Below, in pieces: positions 1 through 12,955 of a stretch of 64,000 bases of DNA. Each line of letters begins with the position of its first letter. The stretch's first letter is position 1. The notes under the pieces were generated by a model, which saw only the letters and a program-made list of their open reading frames with translations, did not search any database and was not told the DNA's origin. Location: positions 124,001 to 188,000 of the forward strand of contig CAWHNE010000016.1 in the NCBI GenBank assembly GCA_963830485.1, in the 5' to 3' direction. The position numbers were made by a program, and so were the translations under genes. The stretch is from CAIWHR01 sp963830485. Its GTDB lineage: Bacteria; Pseudomonadota; Gammaproteobacteria; Burkholderiales; Casimicrobiaceae.

Positions 1-61
1 GGCGGGCGCGGCGCGGATTCGCTGCGGCCAATCGCGGTTGCGGGCGGGGGCGGGGCTTCAT
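1..61 (-). CDS. Possible start of a gene downstream of argS (partial)
   Basis: Downstream of argS on the same strand an ATG at 61-59 opens a frame that runs off the window edge after about 20 codons (MKPRPRPQPRLAAANPRRAP). It is short, basic and proline-rich. In many betaproteobacteria argS is followed by a SPOR-domain cell-division protein with a basic N-terminus ahead of a membrane helix. The position fits that, but no diagnostic residue is visible and no clear ribosome-binding site precedes the ATG. It could equally be non-coding. Confidence 0.25.
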   Translation of the reverse strand, partial: MKPRPRPQPRLAAANPRRAR

Positions 62-92
62 GCGAAGTCGGTGGCGCTAGTCGGGGCGAAGC

Positions 93-1784
93 TCACATCG
101 CGGCGGGCGCGGCGAGGCCGAGCACGGCGAGCGCATTGCGCAGCACCTGGCCCGTCGCGGCGACAAGAGCCAGCCGGGCACGCCTCACCCGCGGATCGTC
201 GACCAGGAAGCGTTCCGCATTATAGTAACTGTGGAATTCGGCGGCCAATTCCCGCACGTACGTCGTGACGAGATGCGGGGCCAGGTCGCGCGCGGCGGTC
301 GCGAGCTCGGCCGGCAGGTCGGTGAGACGGCGCAGGAGCGCCTCCTCGTACGAGCTGCCGAGCGCGCCCAGGTCGGCGTCGGCCAGCGCGCCCGGCGCAT
401 CGGCGACGTCGATGCCTGCCTGCTTCATCACCGACGAGACGCGCGCGTGCGCGTACTGCACGTAGTAGACCGGATTCTCCTCGCTCTGCGAGCGCGCGAG
501 GTCGACGTCGAACGTGAACTCGGTGTCGGCCTTGCGCGTGACGAGGAAGAAGCGCACCGCATCGCGGCCGACCTCGTCGATCAGGTCGCGCAGCGACACG
601 TAGCTGCCGGCGCGCTTGCTGATCTTCACTTCCTCGCCGCCCTTCATCACGGTGACCATCTTGTGGATCACGTAGTCGGGATAGCCCGGCGGGATCCCGA
701 GCCCGACCGCCTGCAACCCGGCGCGCACGCGCGTCACGGTGCCGTGGTGGTCCCCGCCCTGCACATTGATCGCGCGAACGAAGCCGCGCTCCCATTTCGT
801 CACGTGGTAGGCAACGTCGGGGACGAAGTACGTGTACCCGCCATCCGATTTCCGCATCACGCGGTCCTTGTCGTCGCCGAACGCGGTGGTCTCGAGCCAC
901 AGCGCGCCATCCTGCTCGAAGGCCCGGCCGGAGGCCAGGAGCCGCGCGACCGTATCCTCGACCCGGCCCGACGTGTAGAGCGAGCTCTCGAGGTAGTAGT
1001 TGTCGAAGCGCACGCCGAACGCGAGGAGGTCGCGGTCCTGTTCCTTGCGCAGCTCGGCGACGGCGAAGCGGCGGATCGACTCGATGTCGCCGAGATCGTG
1101 CCCGACCTCGTCGAGATATCGCTGAGCGAGTTCGCGGATGTATTCGCCGCGGTAGCCATCCTCGGGAAACGTCGTGTGCTCGCCCAGGATTTCCTGCGCG
1201 CGCGCGCGCACCGAGATCGCGAGGTTCTGGATCTGCTGGCCCGCGTCGTTGTAGTAGAACTCGCGCGTGACCTCCGCGCCCTGCCACTCGAGGAGCGTCG
1301 CCACGGCGTCGCCCAGCGCCGCCTGCCGGCCATGGCCGACGTGCAGCGGGCCCGTCGGATTCGCGGACACGAATTCCACGATCACGCGTTCGCCCGCGCG
1401 CGCGTTCGACCGGCCGAAGCGTTCGCGCTCGACAAGGATCCGCGTCACGATCGCGGCGCGCGCGGCATGCGTGAGGAACAGGTTGATGAAGCCGGCGCCC
1501 GCGATCTCGGTCTTTGCCACGATGTCCGACGGCGGCAGCGCGGCGACGAGCGCCTGCGCGAGCTCGCGCGGATTGCGTTTGAGGGCCTTTGCTTGCTGGA
1601 GCGCGACGTTGGTCGCGTAGTCGCCGTGCGAAGCCTGCTTCGGCCGCTCGACGACGATCGGCGTCCCGGCGCGTTCCGGCGCGACTGCGGCCAGACCCTG
1701 CGCAAGCCAGTCTCCGAGTTGTCGGTAGTAGTCGATCACGTGTTGACTTTGATGCCCTTTGAATCGCTCAGGCGGTCGCGCCAC
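93..1784 (-). CDS. argS: Arginyl-tRNA synthetase
   Basis: Charges tRNA-Arg with arginine in the cytoplasm; a class I aminoacyl-tRNA synthetase. The 563-residue product has the N-terminal tRNA-binding domain, the HIGH-type signature HVGH at residues 148-151, the KMSKS-type loop KISKR at 387-391, and a C-terminal DALR-type anticodon-binding domain. Length is normal for the family. The start used is a GTG at 1784 directly after a terminator T-run and has no clear ribosome-binding site. The first 15 residues look unrelated to the family, so a second GTG at 1739 (giving MIDYYRQLG) is a reasonable alternative. It lies downstream of priA but is separated from it by a strong terminator, so it is probably transcribed on its own. 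Confidence 0.96.
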   Translation of the reverse strand: MARPPERFKGHQSQHVIDYYRQLGDWLAQGLAAVAPERAGTPIVVERPKQASHGDYATNVALQQAKALKRNPRELAQALVAALPPSDIVAKTEIAGAGFINLFLTHAARAAIVTRILVERERFGRSNARAGERVIVEFVSANPTGPLHVGHGRQAALGDAVATLLEWQGAEVTREFYYNDAGQQIQNLAISVRARAQEILGEHTTFPEDGYRGEYIRELAQRYLDEVGHDLGDIESIRRFAVAELRKEQDRDLLAFGVRFDNYYLESSLYTSGRVEDTVARLLASGRAFEQDGALWLETTAFGDDKDRVMRKSDGGYTYFVPDVAYHVTKWERGFVRAINVQGGDHHGTVTRVRAGLQAVGLGIPPGYPDYVIHKMVTVMKGGEEVKISKRAGSYVSLRDLIDEVGRDAVRFFLVTRKADTEFTFDVDLARSQSEENPVYYVQYAHARVSSVMKQAGIDVADAPGALADADLGALGSSYEEALLRRLTDLPAELATAARDLAPHLVTTYVRELAAEFHSYYNAERFLVDDPRVRRARLALVAATGQVLRNALAVLGLAAPAAM

Positions 1785-1831
1785 AAAAACCGCGAATTAA
1801 GCGGCGCGGGCCGCGCCGCTTCAATTCGCGG
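1785..1831 (-). terminator. Rho-independent terminator downstream of priA
   Basis: A long inverted repeat has outer arms CCGCGAATT (1790-1798) and AATTCGCGG (1823-1831), and inner arms around 1799-1821 (AAGCGGCGCG / CGCGCCGCTT). Read on the minus strand it is followed at once by TTTTT (1789-1785). This is a textbook intrinsic terminator for priA and sits directly against the annotated argS start. Confidence 0.8.
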
Positions 1832-1912
1832 AGATAGTCCGTCACCGTGGAAGCGGCGACGGACTATCCGACATTATAGTGGAGGAGCGCCGCGTCCCTC
1901 CCTCGACCGCCG

Positions 1913-3926
1913 TTACGCGAACCCCGGCGGATCGACGTCGAACGCCCAGCGCACGCGCCGCGACGGCAACGCGCCGATCGCGCTCCGCCACTGCGGCAGG
2001 AATCGCTGCAGCGCGGCGCGGTCGGCGCTCTGCGCGAGCACCTGCCCGCGCTCCATGCCAGCTCGGCGTGCGAGCGTCGCCGGCACCGGCGGAAACACTT
2101 CGATGCCGTCCGCGCGGCGCAACAGCGCGCGTCCCGCGACGCGGACCGCGGCGAGAAACGCATCGACAACGTCGCGCCGCGGTGCCTCCGCCGTCACGAG
2201 CGCCAGATGCGCGAACGGCGGCAAACCCGCGACGCGCCGCTCCGCGAGGAGCGTCGCGGCGAATGCGCCGTAGTCGTTGCCGGCGAGCGCGCGATAGAGC
2301 GGATGGTCGGGGAAGTCGGTCTGCACGATGACTTCGCCGGGCAGCGCGGCCCGTCCCGCGCGGCCCGCCACCTGGAACAGGAGCGCCGCGAGACGCTCCG
2401 TCGCGCGGAAGTCGGCGCTGTAGAGCGCGTTGTCGGCGCCCAGCACGCCCGACGAGCGTGAGCCGCGGGAAGTCGTGCCCCTTCGCCAGCATCTGCGTGC
2501 CGACAAGGATGTCGACCTCGCCTGCGTCCATGCGCTCACGGACCTCGGCGAACGCGCCGCGCGGCCGTGTCGTGTCGCGATCGATCCGCGCGATCCGGGC
2601 CGCCGGAAAGAGTGAAGCGAGCGAGCGCTCGAGCCGCTGCGTACCGGAGCCGCGCGGCACGAGGTCGACGTTGCCGCACTCGGGGCACGCGAGCGGCAAC
2701 CGCTCGGCAAGGCCGCAGTGATGGCAGCGCAGCAGCCCCGCGTCGCGGTGCACGACGAGACGGGCGCTGCAGCTCCGGCATCCCGCCTGCCATCCGCACG
2801 CGGCGCACATGAGCGAGGGCGCATAGCCGCGACGGTTGATGAAGACGAGCGACTGCTCGCCGCGTCGTTGCCGCAGCGAGAGCGCCTCGGAGAGCCGCGT
2901 GCCGATGCCGTCGTGCGCTGTCGCCTCGCGGTTCGGCGCGAACGCGACCTGCGGCGGCGCGGCCGCGTCGACCGCGCGCATCGGCAGCCGGAGCCTCTCG
3001 TAACGATCACGCTCGACCTGATGCAGCGTCTCGAGCGACGGTGTCGCGCTGCCGAGGACGACCGGCACGCCGCGCTGTCGCGCGCGCCAGACCGCGACAT
3101 CGCGGCCGTGGTAGCGGACGCCCTCCTGCTGTTTGAACGACGGGTCGTGTTCTTCGTCGACGATCGACGAGCCCGAGCCGCGGCATCGGCGCAAAGACGG
3201 CGAGGCGCGTCCCCAGCACGAGATCGGGCTCGCCTGCCGCCGCCGCGCGCCAGCGCGCGCCGCCGCGCGCCCGCCGGCAGTCGGCTGTGCAGCGTGACCG
3301 CGCACCGGCCCGGCAATGCGCGCGCGACGCGGGCCTCGAGTTGCGGCGTCAGGTTGATTTCCGGCACGAGCAAGAGCGCCTGCCGTCCTTCAGCGATGCA
3401 CGCCGCAGCGGCGGCGAGGTAGACCTCCGTCTTGCCGCTGCCGGTAATGCCGTCGAGCGCGAACGCCGCGTAGCGACCTTGGGCCGCGACGATCGCCGCG
3501 GCGGCGGCACGCTGATCGGCGTTAAGCGCGATGACGGCGTTGCCGTGCTGAGGTGCAGGAGCAATCCGGTCGCGCGGGCCGACCACGGTTGCACGCGGAG
3601 CGCCGCCGCGCGAGGGCCCGAGCGGCGGCACCATCTGCGCGAGCGCGAGGCCGAGTGGCTCCTGATAGTAGCCGGCGACGAATCGCGCGAGCTCGAGGAG
3701 GTCCTCCGACAGCGCCGGCAGCTCGGCGACGAGCTCGCCCACCGGTTGCAACCGTTCGCTTGCGACCCCGGAGGTGGCGCCGATGGCGACGACAACACCC
3801 GACGAGCTCGCGCCGGGCGAGGCGAACCCGCACGAGCGAGCCCCGTTCGACGGCGAGCCCCGCGGGCACCCAGTAATCGAACGGCGACGGCGCAGCGACG
3901 GGCAGGGCGACGCGCGCGATCGTCAT
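1913..3926 (-). CDS. priA: Primosomal protein N' (PriA helicase), frame broken by four surplus bases
   Basis: PriA recognises stalled forks and reloads the replicative helicase. The N-terminus (MTIARVALPVAAPSPFDYW), Walker A (GITGSGKTEVY), DEEH box (IVDEEHDPSF), paired zinc-binding cysteines (CAACGW, CRSC, CHHCG, CPECGN) and helicase motif GRAGR are all present, but in three frames. Removing one base at each of about 3798-3800 (CCC), 3253-3262, 3165 and 2448-2450 (CCC on the plus strand) restores one continuous frame. The span is 2014 nt; minus 4 gives 2010 nt, or 669 residues, a normal PriA length. I infer sequencing error rather than a dead gene, because every motif is intact and priA loss is severely harmful. 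The ATG at 3926 gives the standard N-terminus. Confidence 0.9.
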
Positions 3927-3961
3927 CGCATCACGCGCAGGTCAGTCTCGCTTCGACGCGA

Positions 3962-3967
3962 ATTGTA
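3962..3967 (-). promoter_or_regulatory. Candidate -10 box for priA
   Basis: TACAAT on the minus strand lies about 35 nt before the priA ATG in an unusually AT-rich stretch. No convincing -35 hexamer is seen at 16-18 bp, so this is a partial match only. Confidence 0.4.
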
Positions 3968-4050
3968 GTGTTCGAAATCCTCACTGGCATTGATAGCAAC
4001 GAAAGCCAAGTCCTTAATTTGTAAGAAGTGCAAAAAACGGCCCACCGAAC

Positions 4051-4237
4051 TGTGGATAAGACTGTGCGTAAGTGATTGCTCGCGCCAGACGTCGCGCGAT
4101 ACCGCCACATCCACCCCTCCCTACCCCGTCGAAGGTCGATATTTTTTCGCTTTACTTTCATAAAGTTGTGAAGCGCTTCCCTCTGAAGCAGAAAAGACAC
4201 TTCCGGCCTGCCGGCAACGGGCGACCAATGTGCATAA
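4051..4237. promoter_or_regulatory. DnaA-box cluster and AT-rich tract between hemE and priA
   Basis: The 392-bp gap 3927-4318 holds no gene. It contains a perfect DnaA box (TGTGGATAA, 4051-4059), a one-mismatch box 3 bp later in the same orientation (TGTGCGTAA, 4063-4071) and a TTATGCACA-type box (TGTGCATAA, 4229-4237). The last two sit in a direct repeat (TGTGCRTAAGTGAT). Between them is an AT-rich run around 4138-4170 (GATATTTTTTCG, then CTTTACTTTCATAAAG), exceptional in this GC-rich DNA. The arrangement resembles a DnaA-binding or DnaA-regulated site. There is no dnaA, dnaN or rpmH nearby, so I do not call it the chromosome origin. Confidence 0.5.
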
Positions 4238-4284
4238 GTGATGCGCACACCCGATTGGCGCGGTTGTCAAGTCCCCGCGCGCGT

Positions 4285-4314
4285 TTGCGCGGCGTCGGTG
4301 TGGACGCCGCGCAA
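4285..4314 (-). terminator. Perfect hairpin after hemE
   Basis: Arms TTGCGCGGCGTC (4285-4296) and GACGCCGCGCAA (4303-4314) form a perfect 12-bp stem with a 6-nt loop, 4 bp past the hemE stop. No T-run follows on the minus strand, so it may protect the 3' end or pause polymerase rather than terminate by itself. Confidence 0.5.
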
Positions 4315-4318
4315 CACT

Positions 4319-5387
4319 TCACGCGGCGACGCGGATGGCGCGCGACTCCGAATGGACCGCCTCGACCAGGGCCGCGACGTGTTCCGGCGGCGTCCCGGGC
4401 ACGATCCCATGGCCCAGGTTGAAAATGTGGCCCGGCGCCGGGCCCGCGGCCCGCACGACGGCAGCGGCCTCGCGGCGCACCGTCTCCGGGTCTGTGAGAA
4501 GCACGAGGGGATCGAGGTTGCCCTGCAGCGCGACGCGCGCACCTACGCGGCGGCGCGCCTCCGCAAGATCGACGGTCCAGTCGAGCCCCACGCCCGCTGC
4601 ACCGCACGCCGCGAGGTCGTCGAGCCAGGCGCCACCGCCTTTCGTGAACACGATCGTCGGCACGCACCGTCCGTCGGGCCCGGGCTTCAGAGCAGCCAGG
4701 ATGCCCCGCATCGACGCGAGCGAGAACCTCCGATACGCGTCGCACGACAGGAGGCCGCCCCATGTGTCGAAGATCATCACGGCGTCCGCGCCGGCCGCAA
4801 CCTGCTCGTCCAAGTACGCGGTGACGGCCTGGGCGTTGACGGCCACGAGCCGCGCGAGGAGGTCCGGCCGCGCGTACGCCATCCGCCGCACGGTGGCGAA
4901 GTCGACGCTGCCGGCGCCCTCGATCATGTAGCACGCGAGCGTGAACGGGCTGCCCGCGAATCCGATCAGCGGAACTCGGCCCTTGAGCGCCCGCTTGACC
5001 TCGCGCACCGCGTCGAACACATAGCGACAGCCGCGCGAGGTCGGGTGCGGTCAGTGTCCGGATCGCCGCCTCGTCGGCCGTCGTGCGCGCGAAACGCGGG
5101 CCCTCGCCCTCGGCGAACGACAGTCCCAGCCCCATCGCGTCCGGCACGGTGAGGATATCGGAGAACAGGATCGCAGCGTCGAGCGGGAAGCGATCGAGCG
5201 GTTGCAGCGTGACCTCCGCCGCGAGCGACGGCGACTGTGCGAGCGCGAGAAAGCTGCCGGCTTTCGCGCGGGTCGCGTTGTATTCGGGGAGGTAGCGGCC
5301 GGCCTGGCGCATGAGCCAGACCGGTGTCCACGGCGTCGGCTCGCGGCGCAGCGCGCGCAGGAACGTGTCATTGTCGAAGTTCGGCAT
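4319..5387 (-). CDS. hemE: Uroporphyrinogen decarboxylase, frame broken once
   Basis: Converts uroporphyrinogen III to coproporphyrinogen III in haem synthesis. The N-terminal part (MPNFDNDTFLRAL, then the substrate-binding RQAGRYLPEY) is in one frame. From FDAVREVKRAL to the end (GFAGSPFTLA, FDTWGG, NLGHGI) the sequence is in another. One surplus base near 5027 explains the switch: without it the junction reads ARLRYVFDAVREV, as expected for the family. The span minus 1 is 1068 nt, 355 residues, a normal length. The start has no Shine-Dalgarno motif, and a repeat element begins only 11 bp upstream. A product of hemF and hemB neighbourhoods elsewhere in this window acts in the same pathway. 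Confidence 0.92.
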
Positions 5388-5398
5388 CGGCGGAGTTA

Positions 5399-5564
5399 AG
5401 TGTGCTGAGTCAGAATTTCACTCGACAGTTCACGGCGAAATCGGCCGCCATGCGGCGTTGGTCGGCCTCACCGTACCACGAGGTACGCTGTCGGCCTCGC
5501 GCCTTGCCTTACGACCGATTGCATCCGTTCCCTTGTCTTCGGAACTCCTGACTCAGCACACTAA
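5399..5564 (-). repeat. Inverted-repeat element upstream of hemE
   Basis: Perfect 15-bp terminal inverted repeats (AGTGTGCTGAGTCAG at 5399-5413; its complement at 5550-5564) bound 166 bp with no plausible gene. On the minus strand the inside reads GGCGCGAGGCCGACAGC, a 6-bp hairpin CGTACC-TCGT-GGTACG, then GGTGAGGCCGACCAACG. That core resembles cores at 20.2, 49.8 and 53.8 kb. The element ends 11 bp before the hemE start and has probably displaced its native leader. There is no transposase, so if mobile it is non-autonomous. Confidence 0.7.
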
Positions 5565-5620
5565 CGGCACGGCGCGCGGCGGGCAAGGTCCCGCCAACGC
5601 GGCGCGGCCCTTAGAGAACC

Positions 5621-6496
5621 TTAGCGCGCGTGTGCCAGCGTGCGGCCGGTCAGCCGCTCGAGAATCGCGAGCGGCGAGCGCTCGGGGGCGACGAGCGCGG
5701 ACAGCGGCAGATGGATCGTCTGCTCGAGCATGTACTGGCCCGACACCGCCGCGTGCATCACCTGATCGGAAAAGCAGAGCCACGTCGTACCCGGCGCGAA
5801 CGGCACGGTCTCCTGCGCGCAGCTCGTCTGGTAGGCGAGGTCCTCCTTCGCGCGGTCGTGCAGCCCGAGCATCAAGTGATCGTAGTCGCTGCGCACGCCC
5901 TTCGTCGCGCGCACCGCGGCCAGCACGATCGCGCTCCCGGGCAGCGGCGGCCGGATGTGCGGAAGGAACGTCTTCGCCATCGCCTCGAACGGCTCGCCCA
6001 CACGCCAGACGCGCGGTTCGGTGGGATTGACGTTCGAGAAAACGCGCAGGATCCGCTCGCCACGGCTCGGCCGCGACGGAAACGCGTCGATGTGAAGGCG
6101 CGAATCGTCCTTGCGCCAGGACACGGCGCGGCCCACGGCCGGCTGCGTCCGGTAGCTCGTCCGCGCGCGCTTGACGAAGGGGGCATAGCCGGGGAAGAGC
6201 GCCGTCACGAGATCCGCGGCGTTCGCAGCGAAGCGGGCGACCATCGCGGCCAGGTCGGCCAGGTCGCCGGCGTTGCCGCGCGCGCCCTTGATCGAGGCCC
6301 CCTCGAGGCTGATGTTCTTCGCGCGGCCATCCGACCATCGCGGCGAGAGAAAGCGGCGTTCGGCGTCCGAGAGCGCGAAGCCGAGCCGCGGCAGCACGAG
6401 CACCGCGCCGCTCTCGAGCGCTTGGGCCGCGTCGCGCTGCGCTTCGGGCGCGAGGGACGGACGCCAGTCGGCGATCGGAAGCGTGACGAGCGACAT
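5621..6496 (-). CDS. kdoO: 3-deoxy-D-manno-oct-2-ulosonic acid (Kdo) hydroxylase
   Basis: Adds a hydroxyl to the 3-position of Kdo in the LPS inner core; family members are iron-dependent dioxygenases of Burkholderia and relatives. The 291-residue product has the expected length and family pattern, including a probable metal triad: H135 and D137 (LHIDAFPSRP) and H248 (SDQVMHAAVSGQY). There is no signal peptide, fitting a cytoplasmic or membrane-associated enzyme. Its ATG (6496-6494) overlaps the gltD stop as TGATG, so it is translationally coupled to glutamate synthase, a context with no obvious metabolic logic. waaA, which supplies its substrate, is at 33.8 kb. Confidence 0.85.
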   Translation of the reverse strand: MSLVTLPIADWRPSLAPEAQRDAAQALESGAVLVLPRLGFALSDAERRFLSPRWSDGRAKNISLEGASIKGARGNAGDLADLAAMVARFAANAADLVTALFPGYAPFVKRARTSYRTQPAVGRAVSWRKDDSRLHIDAFPSRPSRGERILRVFSNVNPTEPRVWRVGEPFEAMAKTFLPHIRPPLPGSAIVLAAVRATKGVRSDYDHLMLGLHDRAKEDLAYQTSCAQETVPFAPGTTWLCFSDQVMHAAVSGQYMLEQTIHLPLSALVAPERSPLAILERLTGRTLAHAR

Positions 6497-7931
6497 CAAC
6501 GCGGCAGCTGCGTTGCGCCCATCAGGAACTCGTCGACGGCGCGCGCGCATTGGCGGCCTTCGCGGATCGCCCACACGACGAGCGACTGACCGCGCCGCAT
6601 GTCGCCGGCCGCGAAGACCTTTGGCACCGAAGTCCGGTAGTCGTCGGTGCTCGCTTTCACGTTCGTCCGCGCGTCGCGCTCGACGCCGAGCTGCGCGAGG
6701 AGGCTCGGCGCTGCGGGCCCGAGGAAGCCCATCGCGAGCAGCACGAGGTCGGCCTTGAGCTCGAACTCGCTGCCCGGCACTTCGACCATCTTCGTCTGGC
6801 CGTCGGCGCCCCTTTGCCACTCGACGCGGACAGCGATGAGCCTCTCGACGCGGCCGTGCTTCCCTTCGAAGCGCTTCGTCGCAACCGCCCAGTCGCGCGC
6901 GCAGCCCTCCTCGTGCGACGACGACGTGCGCAGCTTGATCGGCCAGTACGGCCACGTGAGCGGCTTGTTCTCGTGCTCGGGCGGCTGTGGCAAGAGCTCG
7001 AACTGGGTGACCGATTTCGCGCCGTGGCGGTTCGACGTGCCGACGCAGTCCGACCCGGTGTCGCCGCCGCCGATCACGACGACGTGCTTGCCTGTGGCCC
7101 GAAGCTGTTGAGCAAGCTCGTCACCGGCAATGATCCGGTTCTGCTGCGGGAGAAAATCCATCGCGAAGTGGACGCCGTCGAGGTCGCGCCCCGGCACCGG
7201 CAGATCGCGTGGCGCCTCGGCACCGCCCGCCATCACCACGGCGTCGAACTGGGCGAGGACGTCCTCCGCCGAAATGTCATTGCCGACCTCGACGTTCGGC
7301 CGAAACGTGACACCCTCGATCGACATCTGCGCCATCCGGCGGTCGATCAGGTGCTTCTCCATCTTGAAGTCCGGGATGCCGTAGCGGAGCAGACCGCCGA
7401 CGCGGTCGGCCTTCTCGTAGACGACGACGTCGTGGCCGGCCCGCGCGAGCTGCTGCGCGCACGCGAGGCCCGCGGGACCGGAGCCGATCACCGCGACGCG
7501 CCGGCCCGTCTTCGCAAGCGGCGGCTGCGGCACGACCCAGCCCTCCTCCCAGCCGCGGTCGATGATGAAGTGCTCGATCGACTTGATGCCGACCGGGTCG
7601 TTGTTGATGTTGAGCGTGCAGGACTCCTCGCACGGCGCGGGGCAGACGCGTCCGGTGAATTCCGGAAAGTTGTTCGTCGAGTGCAGCACGTCGAGCGCCG
7701 CGCGCCATTGCTGCCGGTAGACGAGATCGTTCCAATCGGGAATGACGTTGTTGACCGGGCAGCCGCTCATGCAGAACGGGATGCCGCAGTCCATGCAGCG
7801 CGCGCCCTGCTTCGACGCTTCGTCGTCCTTCAACGCCAGCACGAACTCGCGGTAGTTGCGCAGGCGCTCCGGGGGCGGCAGCGCGACTTCCCGGATCCGC
7901 TCGAGCTCGATGAAGCCCGTGACTTTACCCA

Positions 7932-7932
<1 letters not shown>
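6496..7932 (-). CDS. gltD: Glutamate synthase, small (NADPH) subunit
   Basis: Passes electrons from NADPH through FAD and iron-sulfur clusters to GltB, which makes two glutamates from glutamine and 2-oxoglutarate. The 478-residue product shows the N-terminal cysteine clusters (CMDCGIPFCMSGCP and CPAPCEESC), an FAD-binding GSGPAG near residue 152 and a second dinucleotide site GGGDTG. The start chosen is the ATG at 7932, which overlaps the gltB stop as TGATG and gives the family N-terminus MGKVTGF. A GTG one codon upstream is also in frame. Operon order is gltB-gltD-kdoO. Confidence 0.97.
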
Positions 7933-12638
<4,706 letters not shown>

Positions 12639-12727
12639 GATGGCCTCACCGATGTCGGATCGGCCCGGGACAGGCGAAAACCGCCGGCCCAGGCCACGAT
12701 TTCGCGGAACGGCACCGAAACCTGTTT

Positions 12728-12756
12728 ATGTTAGACCCGATGTTGCAATGCGACAA
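12728..12756 (-). promoter_or_regulatory. Sigma-70-like promoter of gltB
   Basis: On the minus strand TTGTCG (12756-12751) and TAACAT (12733-12728) are spaced by 17 bp and point at gltB, leaving a leader of about 85 nt. The gap 12639-12955 otherwise holds only this and the divergent promoter for the lipoprotein gene. Confidence 0.55.
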
Positions 12757-12837
12757 GACGGGACCGGGACGGCACCCCCGCTACGCTCGGCGCGCAACAG
12801 TTCCCGCCGGACGGTGCACCCGAGCCGGGCAAAAGAC

Positions 12838-12866
12838 TTGCGCCAGGGGCCTTCTTAGGCTTTAAT
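12838..12866 (+). promoter_or_regulatory. Sigma-70-like promoter of the Ig-like lipoprotein gene
   Basis: TTGCGC (12838-12843), a 17-bp spacer and TTTAAT (12861-12866) lie about 90 nt before the start codon at 12956, divergent from the gltB promoter. Confidence 0.55.
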
Positions 12867-12955
12867 CTGAACAAAATGGGCTAGATGCTTGTTGCAGCGT
12901 CCAAAACATCGGCCCGACCCGCCATCTTTAGGACAACATCATCGGGAATTCCACC

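Noticed and set aside
3927..4318. Chromosomal replication origin
   Set aside because: DnaA boxes and an AT-rich tract are present, but there are too few boxes and no dnaA, dnaN, rpmH, gidA or parAB genes nearby. Kept only as a DnaA-binding candidate.
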